DNA of 16,716 bases from Immundisolibacter sp. GTDB lineage: Bacteria; Pseudomonadota; Gammaproteobacteria; Immundisolibacterales; Immundisolibacteraceae. The position numbers were made by a program, and so were the translations under genes. Below the pieces are notes generated by a model. That model was given only the letters and a program-made list of their open reading frames with translations, searched no databases and was not told where the DNA came from. The stretch is taken from the NCBI RefSeq assembly GCF_041601295.1, contig NZ_JBFIII010000065.1, positions 1 through 16,716 of the forward strand, in the 5' to 3' direction. Of the stretch, positions 1-6,971 are shown piece by piece (the stretch's first letter is position 1; every line of letters begins with the position of its first letter).

Positions 1-157
1 AAACGAGCCCATGCCTGGCCGCTCTGGAAACAGGGCAGACGCTGCGACCGGCGTCGGACCGGTGCCCCGCGGCCGCATCATTGCATTCTTCGGGTGGGCC
101 GCAGTGAAACGGCGCGGACGCTGTGCCGCGTCGAGGCGCCAGCGTGACAGCAGATAA

Positions 158-187
158 TTGAAAATACCGACTCGCCGCTTGCATAAC
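158..187 (+). promoter_or_regulatory. Possible infA promoter
   Basis: A TTGAAA box at 158-163 (5/6 match to the sigma-70 -35 consensus) is followed, after 18 bases, by CATAAC at 182-187 (4/6 match to -10). It lies in the most A/T-rich part of the infA upstream region and would give a leader of roughly 155 bases. This is inferred from consensus only. Confidence 0.35.
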
Positions 188-203
188 AACCGCCAGCGGC
201 GTC

Positions 204-341
204 ATGCACCCCGAACCACCCCAATCATCCGGCCTCGAAACAGGACCGGCACCGCCCAACTCGCAGGCCGACAAAGCACTCGAAGTTGAGGCGCCCCTGC
301 CGGCCGCATACAATCCGGCGTTTACCCTATTGGCAAACTGA
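204..341 (+). CDS. Doubtful 45-residue leader ORF before infA
   Basis: An ATG at 204 opens a 45-codon frame that closes with TGA at 339-341, seven bases before the infA start. The product would be proline- and alanine-rich with no recognisable domain, signal peptide or membrane segment. No good ribosome binding site precedes it. Its only point of interest is its position, because infA itself has a weak Shine-Dalgarno and could be helped by translation ending just upstream. It is more likely non-coding. Confidence 0.15.
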   Translation: MHPEPPQSSGLETGPAPPNSQADKALEVEAPLPAAYNPAFTLLAN

Positions 342-348
342 GTATTGA

Positions 349-567
349 ATGGCGAAGGAAGAAGGTATTGAAATGCAGGGGACGGTGATCGAAACCCTCC
401 CCAACACCACGTTTCGGGTACGCTTGGAAAACGAGCACGTAGTCACCGCGCACATATCCGGGAAAATGCGCAAACACTACATCCGCATTCTCACCGGCGA
501 CCAGGTGACGGTGTCCCTGACCCCTTACGATCTGAGCAAGGGACGTATCACTTACCGCGCTCGCTAG
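349..567 (+). CDS. infA: Translation initiation factor IF-1
   Basis: This 72-residue protein has the exact usual length of bacterial IF-1 and the start MAKEEGIEMQGTV. IF-1 is a single OB (S1-like) fold that binds the A site of the 30S subunit during initiation, together with IF-2 and IF-3. The GKMRKHYIRIL segment (about residues 38-48) and the C-terminal DLSKGRITYR are the conserved RNA-binding surface. The ATG is the only start giving the canonical length. Its upstream sequence (aactgagtattga) has no strong Shine-Dalgarno. The gene stands alone on the + strand and converges with clpA, an order also seen in other gammaproteobacteria. Confidence 0.97.
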   Translation: MAKEEGIEMQGTVIETLPNTTFRVRLENEHVVTAHISGKMRKHYIRILTGDQVTVSLTPYDLSKGRITYRAR

Positions 568-616
568 GCTGCCCCGCAACGGGATGGCTAAACCCTAGCA
601 GGTCCGCGGCGCCTGC
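564..616. terminator. Hairpins between infA and clpA, weak terminator candidate
   Basis: Just after the infA stop, CTAGG (564-568) pairs with CCTAG (594-598) around an inner CCCG-CAA-CGGG hairpin (573-583). A second hairpin, GCAGG/CCTGC, spans 598-616. Neither is followed by a T-run on either strand, so Rho-independent termination is doubtful. The rest of the 124-base convergent gap (568-691) shows nothing else. Confidence 0.25.
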
Positions 617-691
617 AAGCAACCCGCCGCACCAACCTTCGCCGCTCTTGCACAGGCCAAACGCCATTAGCAACGACGAACGGCGGGAGCG

Positions 692-2977
692 TCAGGTTGC
701 TTCTTCCGCCACCCGCGCTGCCCGAGTCGGCGCCGGCTGACAGTCGATTTTCAACTCGCCTTCGGCGCAACTGACCGTCACATGCCCTCCGTGGGCCGCC
801 AGCTTGCCGAACAACAACTCGTCCGCCAACGCGCGACGAATCTTGTCCTGGATAAGGCGGGTCATCGGCCGGGCGCCCATCCGTACATCGTAGCCATGCT
901 CGGCCAGCCAGCTGCGGGCTTCGTCGTCGACTTCGATGGTGACGTTCTTCGCTTCGAGCTGGCTTTCCAGTTCCATGACGAACTTGTCCACCACGTGAGC
1001 AATCGTCGCCTCGCTGAGACCCTGGAAGCGCACAACCCCATCCAGGCGATTGCGAAACTCCGGCGCGAACATGCGGTTGATCGCCTCCATGTCATCGGCA
1101 CTGTGGTCCTGCTTGGTGAAGCCCACTGACGAGCGCGCGGCCAGTTCGGCGCCCGCGTTCGTGGTCATGATGATGATGACGTTGCGAAAATCCGCCTTGC
1201 GGCCATTGTTGTCGGTCAGAGCGCCATGATCCATCACCTGCAGCAGCAGGTTAAACACGTCCGGGTGAGCTTTTTCGATTTCGTCCATCAGCAGCACGCA
1301 ATGCGGATGCTTGTTGATCGCCTCGGTGAGCAGACCACCCTGGTCGAAGCCAACATAGCCCGGCGGCGCACCGATCAGGCGCGATACGGTATGCCGCTCC
1401 ATGTACTCCGACATGTCAAAGCGGATCAGCTCGATCCCCATCGCAAGCGCCAACTGGCGGCTGAGCTCGGTCTTGCCAACACCCGTCGGTCCGGCAAACA
1501 GGAACGAACCGATCGGCCGCGCCTGCGGGCCCAGACCCGAACGCGCCATCTTGATGGCTGCCGTCAGGGTTGCAATCGCATCGTCCTGGCCGAACACCGT
1601 CATCTTCAGGTTGCGGTCGAGCGTGCGCAGCTTCTCCATGTCATTACTCGACACCTGCTTGGGCGGAATACGGGCGATGCGCGCCACCACCTGCTCGACG
1701 TCGCCGACGCCGATCACTTTCTTGCGTTTGCTCGGCGGCAGCACGCGTTGGGCAGCACCAGCCTCGTCTATGACGTCGATGGCCTTGTCCGGCAAAAAGC
1801 GATCGTTGATGTAGCGGGCCGACAGCTCAGCAGCCGCCGCCAGCGCCGCGTTGGTGTAGCGCACGCTGTGGTGGCTCTCGTAGTGGGTACGCAAGCCACG
1901 CAGGATCTGTACCGTTTCCGACACGCTGGGCTCGCCGACGTCGATCTTCTGGAAGCGACGCGACAGGGCGCGATCCTTCTCGAAAATGCCGCGGTATTCC
2001 TGGTAGGTGGTGGAGCCGATGCACTTGAGTTCACCGGAAGCCAGCACCGGCTTGATCAGGTTCGAGGCATCCATCACTCCGCCGGAAGCCGCGCCAGCGC
2101 CAATAATGGTGTGGATCTCGTCAATGAACAGGATTGAACCGGGGTCCTTGGACAGGTCCTTGAGCACCGTCTTGAGGCGCTTTTCAAAGTCGCCACGATA
2201 TTTGGTACCGGCCAGCAGGGCGCCCATATCCAGCGAAAACACGGTGCACTCGGCCAGCGCGTCCGGTACTTCGCCGTCCACGATGCGTTTTGCCAAGCCT
2301 TCGGCCAGCGCAGTCTTGCCAACGCCAGCCTCACCCACGAACAGCGGGTTGTTCTTGCGTCGCCGGCACAGGATTTTCATGGTCCGCTCGATCTCGTCGG
2401 CGCGACCGATCAGCGGATCGATACGCCCCTGACGGGCCTGGTCATTCAGATTCACCGCGAACTTATCCAGCGCCGTCTTGGCACCCCCGTCGCCCTGTGC
2501 ATCATCCTCGGGGCCGGGAGCCGCTTCGTTTTCTTCGCCTTCATTCACTTTGGATATGCCGTGGGCGATGTAATTGACCACGTCCAGCCGGCTGACGCCC
2601 TGCTTGCCAAGCAGGTAGACCGCGTGGGACTCCTTCTCGCTGAAGATGGCGACCAGCACGTTGGCGCCGGTGACCTCACGCTTGCCTGACGCCTGCACGT
2701 GAAACATCGAACGTTGCAATACCCGCTGGAAACCGATGGTTGGCTGCACGTCCCGCTCGTCACCCTCGGCCAGCAGCGGCGTGTTCTTGTCGATGAAGGC
2801 GCCAAGTTCCCGGCGCAGGCGCTCTATATCGGCGCCGCAGGCGCGCAATACCGACGCCGCCGACGGACTGTCCAGCAGCATCTGCAGCAGATGCTCGACC
2901 GTCATGAATTCCTGGCGCTTCTCGCGCGCCTGACGGAAAGCCTGATTCAGGGTGAATTCGAGTTCGTGACTGAGCAT
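692..2977 (-). CDS. clpA: ClpA, AAA+ unfoldase of the ClpAP protease
   Basis: The 761 residues are close to the 758 of E. coli ClpA. The order is a Clp N-domain (about 1-145), an acidic linker, then two AAA+ modules. D1 has Walker A GEAGVGKT (215-222), pore loop GTKYRG (Y260) and Walker B ILFIDEIH (D286, E287). D2 has Walker A GPTGVGKT (496-503), pore loop GYVG (540-543) and Walker B VLLMDE (D565, E566). A VGF tripeptide at 618-620 sits where ClpA carries its IGL ClpP-docking loop. The ring unfolds substrates, including N-degron proteins passed by ClpS, and threads them into ClpP in the cytosol. There is no ClpB/ClpC-type middle domain, which favours ClpA. It starts one base after the clpS stop, so the two are surely co-transcribed. 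clpP is not in the window. Confidence 0.97.
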   Translation of the reverse strand: MLSHELEFTLNQAFRQAREKRQEFMTVEHLLQMLLDSPSAASVLRACGADIERLRRELGAFIDKNTPLLAEGDERDVQPTIGFQRVLQRSMFHVQASGKREVTGANVLVAIFSEKESHAVYLLGKQGVSRLDVVNYIAHGISKVNEGEENEAAPGPEDDAQGDGGAKTALDKFAVNLNDQARQGRIDPLIGRADEIERTMKILCRRRKNNPLFVGEAGVGKTALAEGLAKRIVDGEVPDALAECTVFSLDMGALLAGTKYRGDFEKRLKTVLKDLSKDPGSILFIDEIHTIIGAGAASGGVMDASNLIKPVLASGELKCIGSTTYQEYRGIFEKDRALSRRFQKIDVGEPSVSETVQILRGLRTHYESHHSVRYTNAALAAAAELSARYINDRFLPDKAIDVIDEAGAAQRVLPPSKRKKVIGVGDVEQVVARIARIPPKQVSSNDMEKLRTLDRNLKMTVFGQDDAIATLTAAIKMARSGLGPQARPIGSFLFAGPTGVGKTELSRQLALAMGIELIRFDMSEYMERHTVSRLIGAPPGYVGFDQGGLLTEAINKHPHCVLLMDEIEKAHPDVFNLLLQVMDHGALTDNNGRKADFRNVIIIMTTNAGAELAARSSVGFTKQDHSADDMEAINRMFAPEFRNRLDGVVRFQGLSEATIAHVVDKFVMELESQLEAKNVTIEVDDEARSWLAEHGYDVRMGARPMTRLIQDKIRRALADELLFGKLAAHGGHVTVSCAEGELKIDCQPAPTRAARVAEEAT

Positions 2978-2978
2978 G

Positions 2979-3299
2979 TCAGGCTACTTCCATATCGCAT
3001 TGCAAGGGGTGCTCGTTCTCACGAGAGTACTGCACAACCTGTGCCACTTTGGTTTCGGCGATCTCGCGCGTGTATACGCCACACACGCCCTTGCCACGAG
3101 TATGCACCTGGAGCATCACCTGGGTAGCACGTTCCCTGTCCAGGGTGAAAAACCGTTCCAGTACATGCACGACAAACTCCATTGGCGTGTAGTCGTCATT
3201 GAGCAGCACCACCTTATAGAGAGGTGGTTGCTCCACTTTGGGCTTGGCTTCGCGGACATCCAGCGCGCCGCCGTTGCCTTCTCGTTGATCACTGCTCAT
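2979..3299 (-). CDS. clpS: ClpS, N-degron adaptor for ClpAP
   Basis: ClpS binds proteins with N-terminal Leu, Phe, Tyr or Trp and hands them to ClpA. The ATG at 3299 gives 106 residues, the same length as E. coli ClpS. With this numbering the N-degron pocket residues line up exactly: D35, D36, M40, M62 and H66, in the segments LLNDDYTPMEFVV and VMLQVHTRGKG. A GTG start at 3344 would add 15 residues with no family match, so the ATG is preferred although its Shine-Dalgarno is poor. The disordered N-terminal tail (about 1-25), which modulates ClpA, is present. The cspD gene that often precedes clpS in gammaproteobacteria is absent; argD diverges instead. Confidence 0.95.
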   Translation of the reverse strand: MSSDQREGNGGALDVREAKPKVEQPPLYKVVLLNDDYTPMEFVVHVLERFFTLDRERATQVMLQVHTRGKGVCGVYTREIAETKVAQVVQYSRENEHPLQCDMEVA

Positions 3300-3436
3300 A
3301 TAAGGAATCTTTGATAGACCGCGTGCCGCAGGTTCCGGCAACACCCACTACAGTTGCGCCGTCACCGTATCACTCATTCCCCGCCGTCCGCCGCGCGCGC
3401 CACTTGCCGTGTTGTCCGAGATGCGACGTGGCCTCA

Positions 3437-3465
3437 ATGCTGAAGTGAGCTTCGCACCTTGTCAA
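3437..3465 (-). promoter_or_regulatory. Likely clpS-clpA promoter
   Basis: On the minus strand a perfect TTGACA (plus-strand 3460-3465) is followed after 17 bases by CAGCAT (3437-3442), a weak -10 box. It lies about 140 bases upstream of the clpS ATG and would drive clpS-clpA. The call rests on consensus only, but the -35 and the spacing are ideal. Confidence 0.4.
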
Positions 3466-3469
3466 CACA

Positions 3470-3481
3470 GCGTTTGAACGC
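3470..3481. repeat. Small dyad between clpS and argD promoters
   Basis: GCGTT-TG-AACGC is a 5-bp inverted repeat with a 2-base centre. It is flanked on the + strand by two direct copies of TTGTCAA at 3459-3465 and 3484-3490. It sits between the predicted clpS and argD promoters and could be an operator, but no known regulator site is recognised. It does not match the ARG box. Confidence 0.35.
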
Positions 3482-3483
3482 CT

Positions 3484-3510
3484 TTGTCAAGCCAGGTTTG
3501 ATGCTAGACT
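3484..3510 (+). promoter_or_regulatory. Likely argD-argF promoter
   Basis: TTGTCA (3484-3489) and an extended -10, TGC-TAGACT (3502-3510), are separated by a short 15-base spacer. The TGn extension could compensate for the spacing. Transcription would begin near 3517, giving a leader of about 48 bases that holds the hairpin at 3525-3542. No clear ArgR box is seen. Confidence 0.4.
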
Positions 3511-3524
3511 TGGAATTCGCATAG

Positions 3525-3552
3525 CAGCCGCCTCGTCGGCTGTTTTTGTTTT
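3525..3552 (+). terminator. Terminator-like hairpin in the argD leader
   Basis: CAGCCG (3525-3530), a 6-base loop and CGGCTG (3537-3542) form a perfect 6-bp stem. It is followed directly by TTTTTGTTTT (3543-3552). This is the form of an intrinsic terminator, yet it lies between the likely argD promoter and the strong GGGGTGGGG ribosome site (3555-3563). It may be a premature terminator (attenuator), or it may end a short upstream RNA. Confidence 0.5.
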
Positions 3553-3564
3553 CTGGGGTGGGGA

Positions 3565-4752
3565 ATGTCTGGCCCTGATCCAGCCCTCATGGGCACATAC
3601 ACCCGTCTGCCGGTAGCGTTCGAACGCGGCGCCGGCGTCTGGCTGTGGGACACACATGGTGAGCGCTACCTGGACGCGCTGTCCGGCATCGCCGTGTGTG
3701 GCCTCGGTCATGCGCACCCGCAGGTCGCCAAGTCGCTCGCCGAGCAAGCGGCCACCCTGGTGCATACCTCGAATTTGTACGAGGTGCCGCTTCAAACGCG
3801 CCTGGCGGAGCGACTCACCACGTTGGCAGGCATGCAACAGGTGTTCTTCTGTAATTCCGGCGCCGAGGCCAATGAGGCCGCCATCAAGATCGCCCGCAAA
3901 TACGGCCACGCGCGCGGCATCGCTGTACCAACCGTAGTAGTGGCCGATGGCAGTTTTCACGGGCGTACTCTGGCCACCTTGAGCGCCACCGGCAACCGTA
4001 AGGTGCAGGCCGGCTTTGAACCACTGGTGCAGGGCTTCACCCGGGTACCTTACGACGACCTTGACGCCCTGCGCCGGGTCGCGGAGCACCAGCGCGACGT
4101 GGTGGCGGTGCTGCTGGAGCCGATACAGGGCGAAGGCGGCATTCGCCTGCCGTCAGCCGACTATCTGGCTGGCGTGCGCGCCCTGTGCGACCAGCACCAC
4201 TGGCTACTGATGCTGGATGAGGTACAGACTGGCATGGCGCGTAGCGGGCGCTGGTTCGCCTTTCAGCATGCGGGTATCCAGCCGGAGGTGATGACACTCG
4301 CCAAAGGCCTCGGCAACGGGGTGCCTATCGGCGCCTGTCTGGCGCACGGCAAAGCTGCCGACGTTTTGCAGGCCGGCAATCACGCCACGACCTTTGGCGG
4401 CAATCCGCTCGCCTGTAGCGCCGCGCTGGCGACGCTTGATGTCATCGAACAGCAGGCACTGGATCAACGCGCAGCGCAACTTGGCACCAGCCTGTTGTCC
4501 GGGCTGCGTGAGCGCCTGGTCGGCTGCGCCGGGGTCGTGGACATACGTGGCCTGGGGTTGCTGATTGGTATCGAACTGGACCGCCCATGCGCGGAACTGG
4601 TGCACCGTGCGCTCGAGCGACGTTTACTGATCAACGTCACCGCCGAACGCGTGGTACGCCTGCTCCCCCCGCTGATCATGAGTGACGAGGATGCGACCTT
4701 GTTGCTGGACACCTTGTGTCCGCTGATCGTCGATTTCTGCGCCCAAGCGTGA
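3565..4752 (+). CDS. argD: Acetylornithine aminotransferase
   Basis: A 395-residue class-III PLP aminotransferase, the usual ArgD length. It converts N-acetylglutamate semialdehyde plus glutamate to N-acetylornithine in arginine synthesis, and in many bacteria the enzyme also serves succinyl-DAP in lysine synthesis. Visible marks are NSGAEANEAAIKIARK (98-113) for cofactor phosphate binding, the D218 of MLDEVQTG that contacts the PLP ring nitrogen, the Schiff-base lysine K247 in LAKGLGNG, and TTFGGNPLACSAAL (275-288). The ATG at 3565 follows GGGGTGGGG at good spacing. The adjacent argF, ten bases downstream, supports the arginine role over the related ornithine or GABA transaminases. Confidence 0.95.
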   Translation: MSGPDPALMGTYTRLPVAFERGAGVWLWDTHGERYLDALSGIAVCGLGHAHPQVAKSLAEQAATLVHTSNLYEVPLQTRLAERLTTLAGMQQVFFCNSGAEANEAAIKIARKYGHARGIAVPTVVVADGSFHGRTLATLSATGNRKVQAGFEPLVQGFTRVPYDDLDALRRVAEHQRDVVAVLLEPIQGEGGIRLPSADYLAGVRALCDQHHWLLMLDEVQTGMARSGRWFAFQHAGIQPEVMTLAKGLGNGVPIGACLAHGKAADVLQAGNHATTFGGNPLACSAALATLDVIEQQALDQRAAQLGTSLLSGLRERLVGCAGVVDIRGLGLLIGIELDRPCAELVHRALERRLLINVTAERVVRLLPPLIMSDEDATLLLDTLCPLIVDFCAQA

Positions 4753-4762
4753 GTGGTCCGGG

Positions 4763-5665
4763 ATGACGGGACGACATTTCCTGGCCCTGCCGGACCTTAC
4801 GCCGGATGAACTGACTGCCTTGATCGCGCGCGCGGCGGTGCTGAAGGACGCACATCGTCGGGGCGAGCGGGCCACGCCTTACGCCGGCAAGGTGCTGGCG
4901 ATGCTGTTCGAGAAGTCGTCGACCCGTACGCGCGCCTCATTCGAGGCAGCCTGGACCCATCTTGGCGGGCACACCATGTTCCTGTCGCCGCGCGACATCC
5001 AGATTGGCCGTGGCGAGACGGTGGAAGACTCCGCCCGTGTGCTGTCGCGCATGGTTGACGTGCTGGTGGTGCGTACCTTCAGCCACGAGCGCCTGGAGAC
5101 CTTTGCGGCCCACTCCGCGGTGCCGGTAATCAATGCCCTCACCGACCGCTTCCACCCGTGTCAATTACTGGCCGATATCCTCACCTGGGTCGAGCGCCAC
5201 GGCGACATCCGCGGCCGCACGGCGGCCTTTATCGGCGATGGCAACAACGTTTGCCATAGCTGGATGCAAGCCGCGCAGGCGTTCGGTTTTCACCTGCGCG
5301 TGGCGGCACCCTCCGGCTACCACCCGGCGGACGACCTGCAACAAGCCTATGCCGGCTGCGTGCAGATGCTTGACGATCCGCAGGCGGCCGCCGCAGGTGC
5401 CGACGTGGTAGTGACCGATGTGTGGGCCAGTATGGGGCAGGAACAGGAAGCCGCCGCGCGTACCGAGGCGTTTGCCGGCTATCAGGTCAACCAGGCGATG
5501 ATGACGCGGGCGGCGCCGGGAGCAATCTTCATGCACTGCCTGCCGGCCCATCGCGGCGAGGAAGTCAGCGCCGAAGTCATTGATGGCCCACAAAGCGTGG
5601 TGTGGGACGAGGCGGAGAACCGCTTGCATGCGCAAAAAGCCCTGTTGGAACTGCTACTGGGCTGA
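4763..5665 (+). CDS. argF: Ornithine carbamoyltransferase
   Basis: A 300-residue cytosolic enzyme that makes citrulline from ornithine and carbamoyl phosphate. The carbamoyl-phosphate loop SSTRTR is at 52-57 and HPCQ at 131-134. The ornithine loop DVWASMGQE is at 219-227 and the HCLP catalytic motif at 258-261. The SMG loop distinguishes it from aspartate carbamoyltransferase. It lies ten bases after argD with a weak Shine-Dalgarno, so it is part of the same transcript. The anabolic role fits the argD partner; arcA and arcC of the catabolic deiminase pathway are absent. It ends 15 bases from the convergent moaC, with only a weak CACC/GGTG hairpin and no T-run between. Confidence 0.95.
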   Translation: MTGRHFLALPDLTPDELTALIARAAVLKDAHRRGERATPYAGKVLAMLFEKSSTRTRASFEAAWTHLGGHTMFLSPRDIQIGRGETVEDSARVLSRMVDVLVVRTFSHERLETFAAHSAVPVINALTDRFHPCQLLADILTWVERHGDIRGRTAAFIGDGNNVCHSWMQAAQAFGFHLRVAAPSGYHPADDLQQAYAGCVQMLDDPQAAAAGADVVVTDVWASMGQEQEAAARTEAFAGYQVNQAMMTRAAPGAIFMHCLPAHRGEEVSAEVIDGPQSVVWDEAENRLHAQKALLELLLG

Positions 5666-5680
5666 ACACCCGGCAGGTGG

Positions 5681-6160
5681 TCATTCGGCCCGTTGCCAGA
5701 CTCCAGACTTACCCCCACGCTTCTCCAGCAGGCCGATGTCGGTCATCTGCATGCCGCGGTCCACCGCCTTGCACATATCGTAGATAGTCAGCAGGGCCAC
5801 CTGCACCGCCATCAGCGCTTCCATCTCAACACCGGTTTGGCCGGCTGTGCTGACGCTGGCCCGGCATAGCACGGCTGGCGGCTTCTCGATAGTTTCGAAC
5901 TCCACACTGACCGCAGTCAGCGCCAGGGGATGGCACAAGGGAATCAGGTCGGCAGTGCGCTTGCTGGCCATGATGCCGGCGACACGCGCGATACCAAGTA
6001 CGTCGCCCTTCTTGTGATCGCCGGCCAGGATGCGCGCCAGCGTTTCGGCCTGCATCAGGATGCGTCCGCTGGCGACTGCCTGGCGCTGGCTGACCGGCTT
6101 GTCACCGACGTCCACCATGTGCGCCTCGCCACGGCGATTGAAATGCGTTAATTCACTCAT
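5681..6160 (-). CDS. moaC: Cyclic pyranopterin monophosphate synthase MoaC
   Basis: MoaC closes the cyclic pyranopterin ring from 3',8-cyclo-GTP, the second half of the first step of molybdenum cofactor synthesis. The 159-residue protein has every active-site residue at the E. coli position: K51, H77 in LIPLCHPL, E112 and E114 in GVEMEALMA, D128 and K131 in YDMCKAVDR. The ATG start overlaps the end of moaB by eight bases (ATGAGTGA), which implies translational coupling. Its usual partner MoaA, which makes the substrate, must be encoded elsewhere. Confidence 0.97.
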   Translation of the reverse strand: MSELTHFNRRGEAHMVDVGDKPVSQRQAVASGRILMQAETLARILAGDHKKGDVLGIARVAGIMASKRTADLIPLCHPLALTAVSVEFETIEKPPAVLCRASVSTAGQTGVEMEALMAVQVALLTIYDMCKAVDRGMQMTDIGLLEKRGGKSGVWQRAE

Positions 6161-6662
6161 CGCTCAGTAGTCCTGCCAGGCTGCACGGTCGGGTGCTGCT
6201 GTCGAGCTGAGGTATCACCAGCCGCTGCATAGCCAGCCGGCTGCCGCCTTCCGAGCCTGGCAGCAGAAACAGCAGCTTGCCGCCAGCCAGGCCGGCACAG
6301 GCCCGCGACAACATGCCGGAACTGCCAATATCTTCCAGCGACAGGACCTGAAACAGCACCGCAAAGCCGGGGATGTCGTGCTCGATCAACGGCGCTGCGG
6401 CCTGCGGCATGCAATCGGTGATGCCGGTGCCGCCGCTGCTGACCACCGCATCAATCCCCGGATCGGCCAGCCAGGCACGCAGGAACTCACGCATGGCCAG
6501 CGCATCGCCGTGACGGATCGCAGACGTCGCCACCTGATGACCGGCGCCAGTCAAGCACCGGCGGATCAGGCCACCGGCGCTGTCGTCCTCGCCCGTGCGG
6601 CGATTGGAATAGGTCAACACCGCCACGCGCAGGCTGCGCGGCGTTGCGGTAGCTTTGCTCAT
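6153..6662 (-). CDS. moaB: MoaB-type molybdopterin-binding protein
   Basis: A 169-residue member of the MoaB/Mog family, which binds molybdopterin and, in characterised Mog and MoaB proteins, adenylates it before metal insertion. It resembles E. coli MoaB: LTYSNRRTGEDDSAG (16-30), SSGGTGIT (75-82), LSLEDIGSSGMLSRACAG (108-125), LPGSEGGSR (134-142) and PQLDSSTRPC (151-160). After GGTG the sequence reads ITDCMPQAAAPL, two residues shorter than the E. coli MoaB stretch ending in DQAPEALLPL. The usual acidic residue there is displaced or lost. The gene leads the moaB-moaC transcript and diverges from moaDE across 78 bases. Confidence 0.9.
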   Translation of the reverse strand: MSKATATPRSLRVAVLTYSNRRTGEDDSAGGLIRRCLTGAGHQVATSAIRHGDALAMREFLRAWLADPGIDAVVSSGGTGITDCMPQAAAPLIEHDIPGFAVLFQVLSLEDIGSSGMLSRACAGLAGGKLLFLLPGSEGGSRLAMQRLVIPQLDSSTRPCSLAGLLSDE

Positions 6663-6740
6663 GGCGACGGCTCACGGTGCTCGCTTGGCCGATTATTATG
6701 GGGGTATCTTGAAACAAGCTCCCCCAAAAGCTCACTGCCC
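6663..6740. promoter_or_regulatory. Divergent moaBC/moaDE control region
   Basis: All control of both moa units must lie in these 78 bases, unless transcription enters from outside. The A/T-rich GATTATTATG (6691-6700) could serve as a -10 element in either direction, but no convincing -35 pairs with it. The + strand also has TTGGCC (6685-6690) and TATCTT (6705-6710), 14 bases apart, which is too close for a standard promoter. Confidence 0.4.
6700..6725. repeat. Stem-loop just upstream of moaD
   Basis: GGGGG (6700-6704) pairs with CCCCC (6721-6725), and inside it CTTG (6708-6711) pairs with CAAG (6715-6718) around an AAA loop. It ends 15 bases before the moaD ATG. It is much too small for the known Moco riboswitch and could be an operator or an mRNA hairpin. 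No strong Shine-Dalgarno is seen between it and the ATG. Confidence 0.45.
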
Positions 6741-6971
6741 ATGAAGATCAACGTTAAGTTTTTTGCCAGCCTGCGCGAGGCACTTGGCCTGGATGGGGCG
6801 AGTGTTGAACTGCCGGCCGGCTGCGTGGCGGATGTCTGGCGCGCCGCGACCGGACAGGCGCAGCTACCGGCACGTCTGCTATGCGCCCTGAACCACGACT
6901 ACGTGGCCGCGGACGCTACCGTGCACGATGGCGACGAAGTGGCGTTTTTTCCGCCGGTGACCGGAGGATGA
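6741..6971 (+). CDS. moaD: MoaD, small sulfur-carrier subunit of molybdopterin synthase
   Basis: A 76-residue ubiquitin-like protein ending in FFPPVTGG. The C-terminal double glycine (75-76) is adenylated by MoeB and then carries the thiocarboxylate sulfur that MoaE transfers into cyclic pyranopterin to form the dithiolene. The start MKINVKFFASLREALG is typical of the family. A longer in-frame upstream extension exists but would overlap moaB and has no family match, so the ATG at 6741 is chosen. The stop overlaps the moaE start (ATGA), so the two synthase subunits are translationally coupled. Confidence 0.95.
   Translation: MKINVKFFASLREALGLDGASVELPAGCVADVWRAATGQAQLPARLLCALNHDYVAADATVHDGDEVAFFPPVTGG

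Larger units (their letters stand above)
1..348. other. Gene-poor region upstream of infA
   Basis: No convincing gene is visible here. Frames 1 and 2 on the + strand are open from the window edge to stops at about 145-147 and just beyond 150, but the residues they encode resemble no family I know. In particular they do not look like the ends of Aat or Ate, which often precede infA. No tRNA-like T-loop was seen. The stretch holds a possible infA promoter (158-187) and a doubtful 45-codon reading frame (204-341). Confidence 0.5.

Noticed and set aside
1226..2137. A 303-codon open frame on the plus strand across clpA
   Set aside because: It is a shadow frame of clpA with typical antisense composition and no motif.
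3300..3344. A longer ClpS from a GTG start at 3344
   Set aside because: The ATG at 3299 gives exactly the E. coli length and residue numbering; the extra 15 residues have no family support.
3487..4089. A 200-codon frame on the minus strand upstream of and across argD
   Set aside because: It overlaps the N-terminal half of argD in antisense, has no family match, and would run through the argD promoter and leader.
6663..6740. A Moco riboswitch before the moa genes
   Set aside because: The whole intergenic region is only 78 bases and holds one small hairpin, much less than the known Moco RNA motif.
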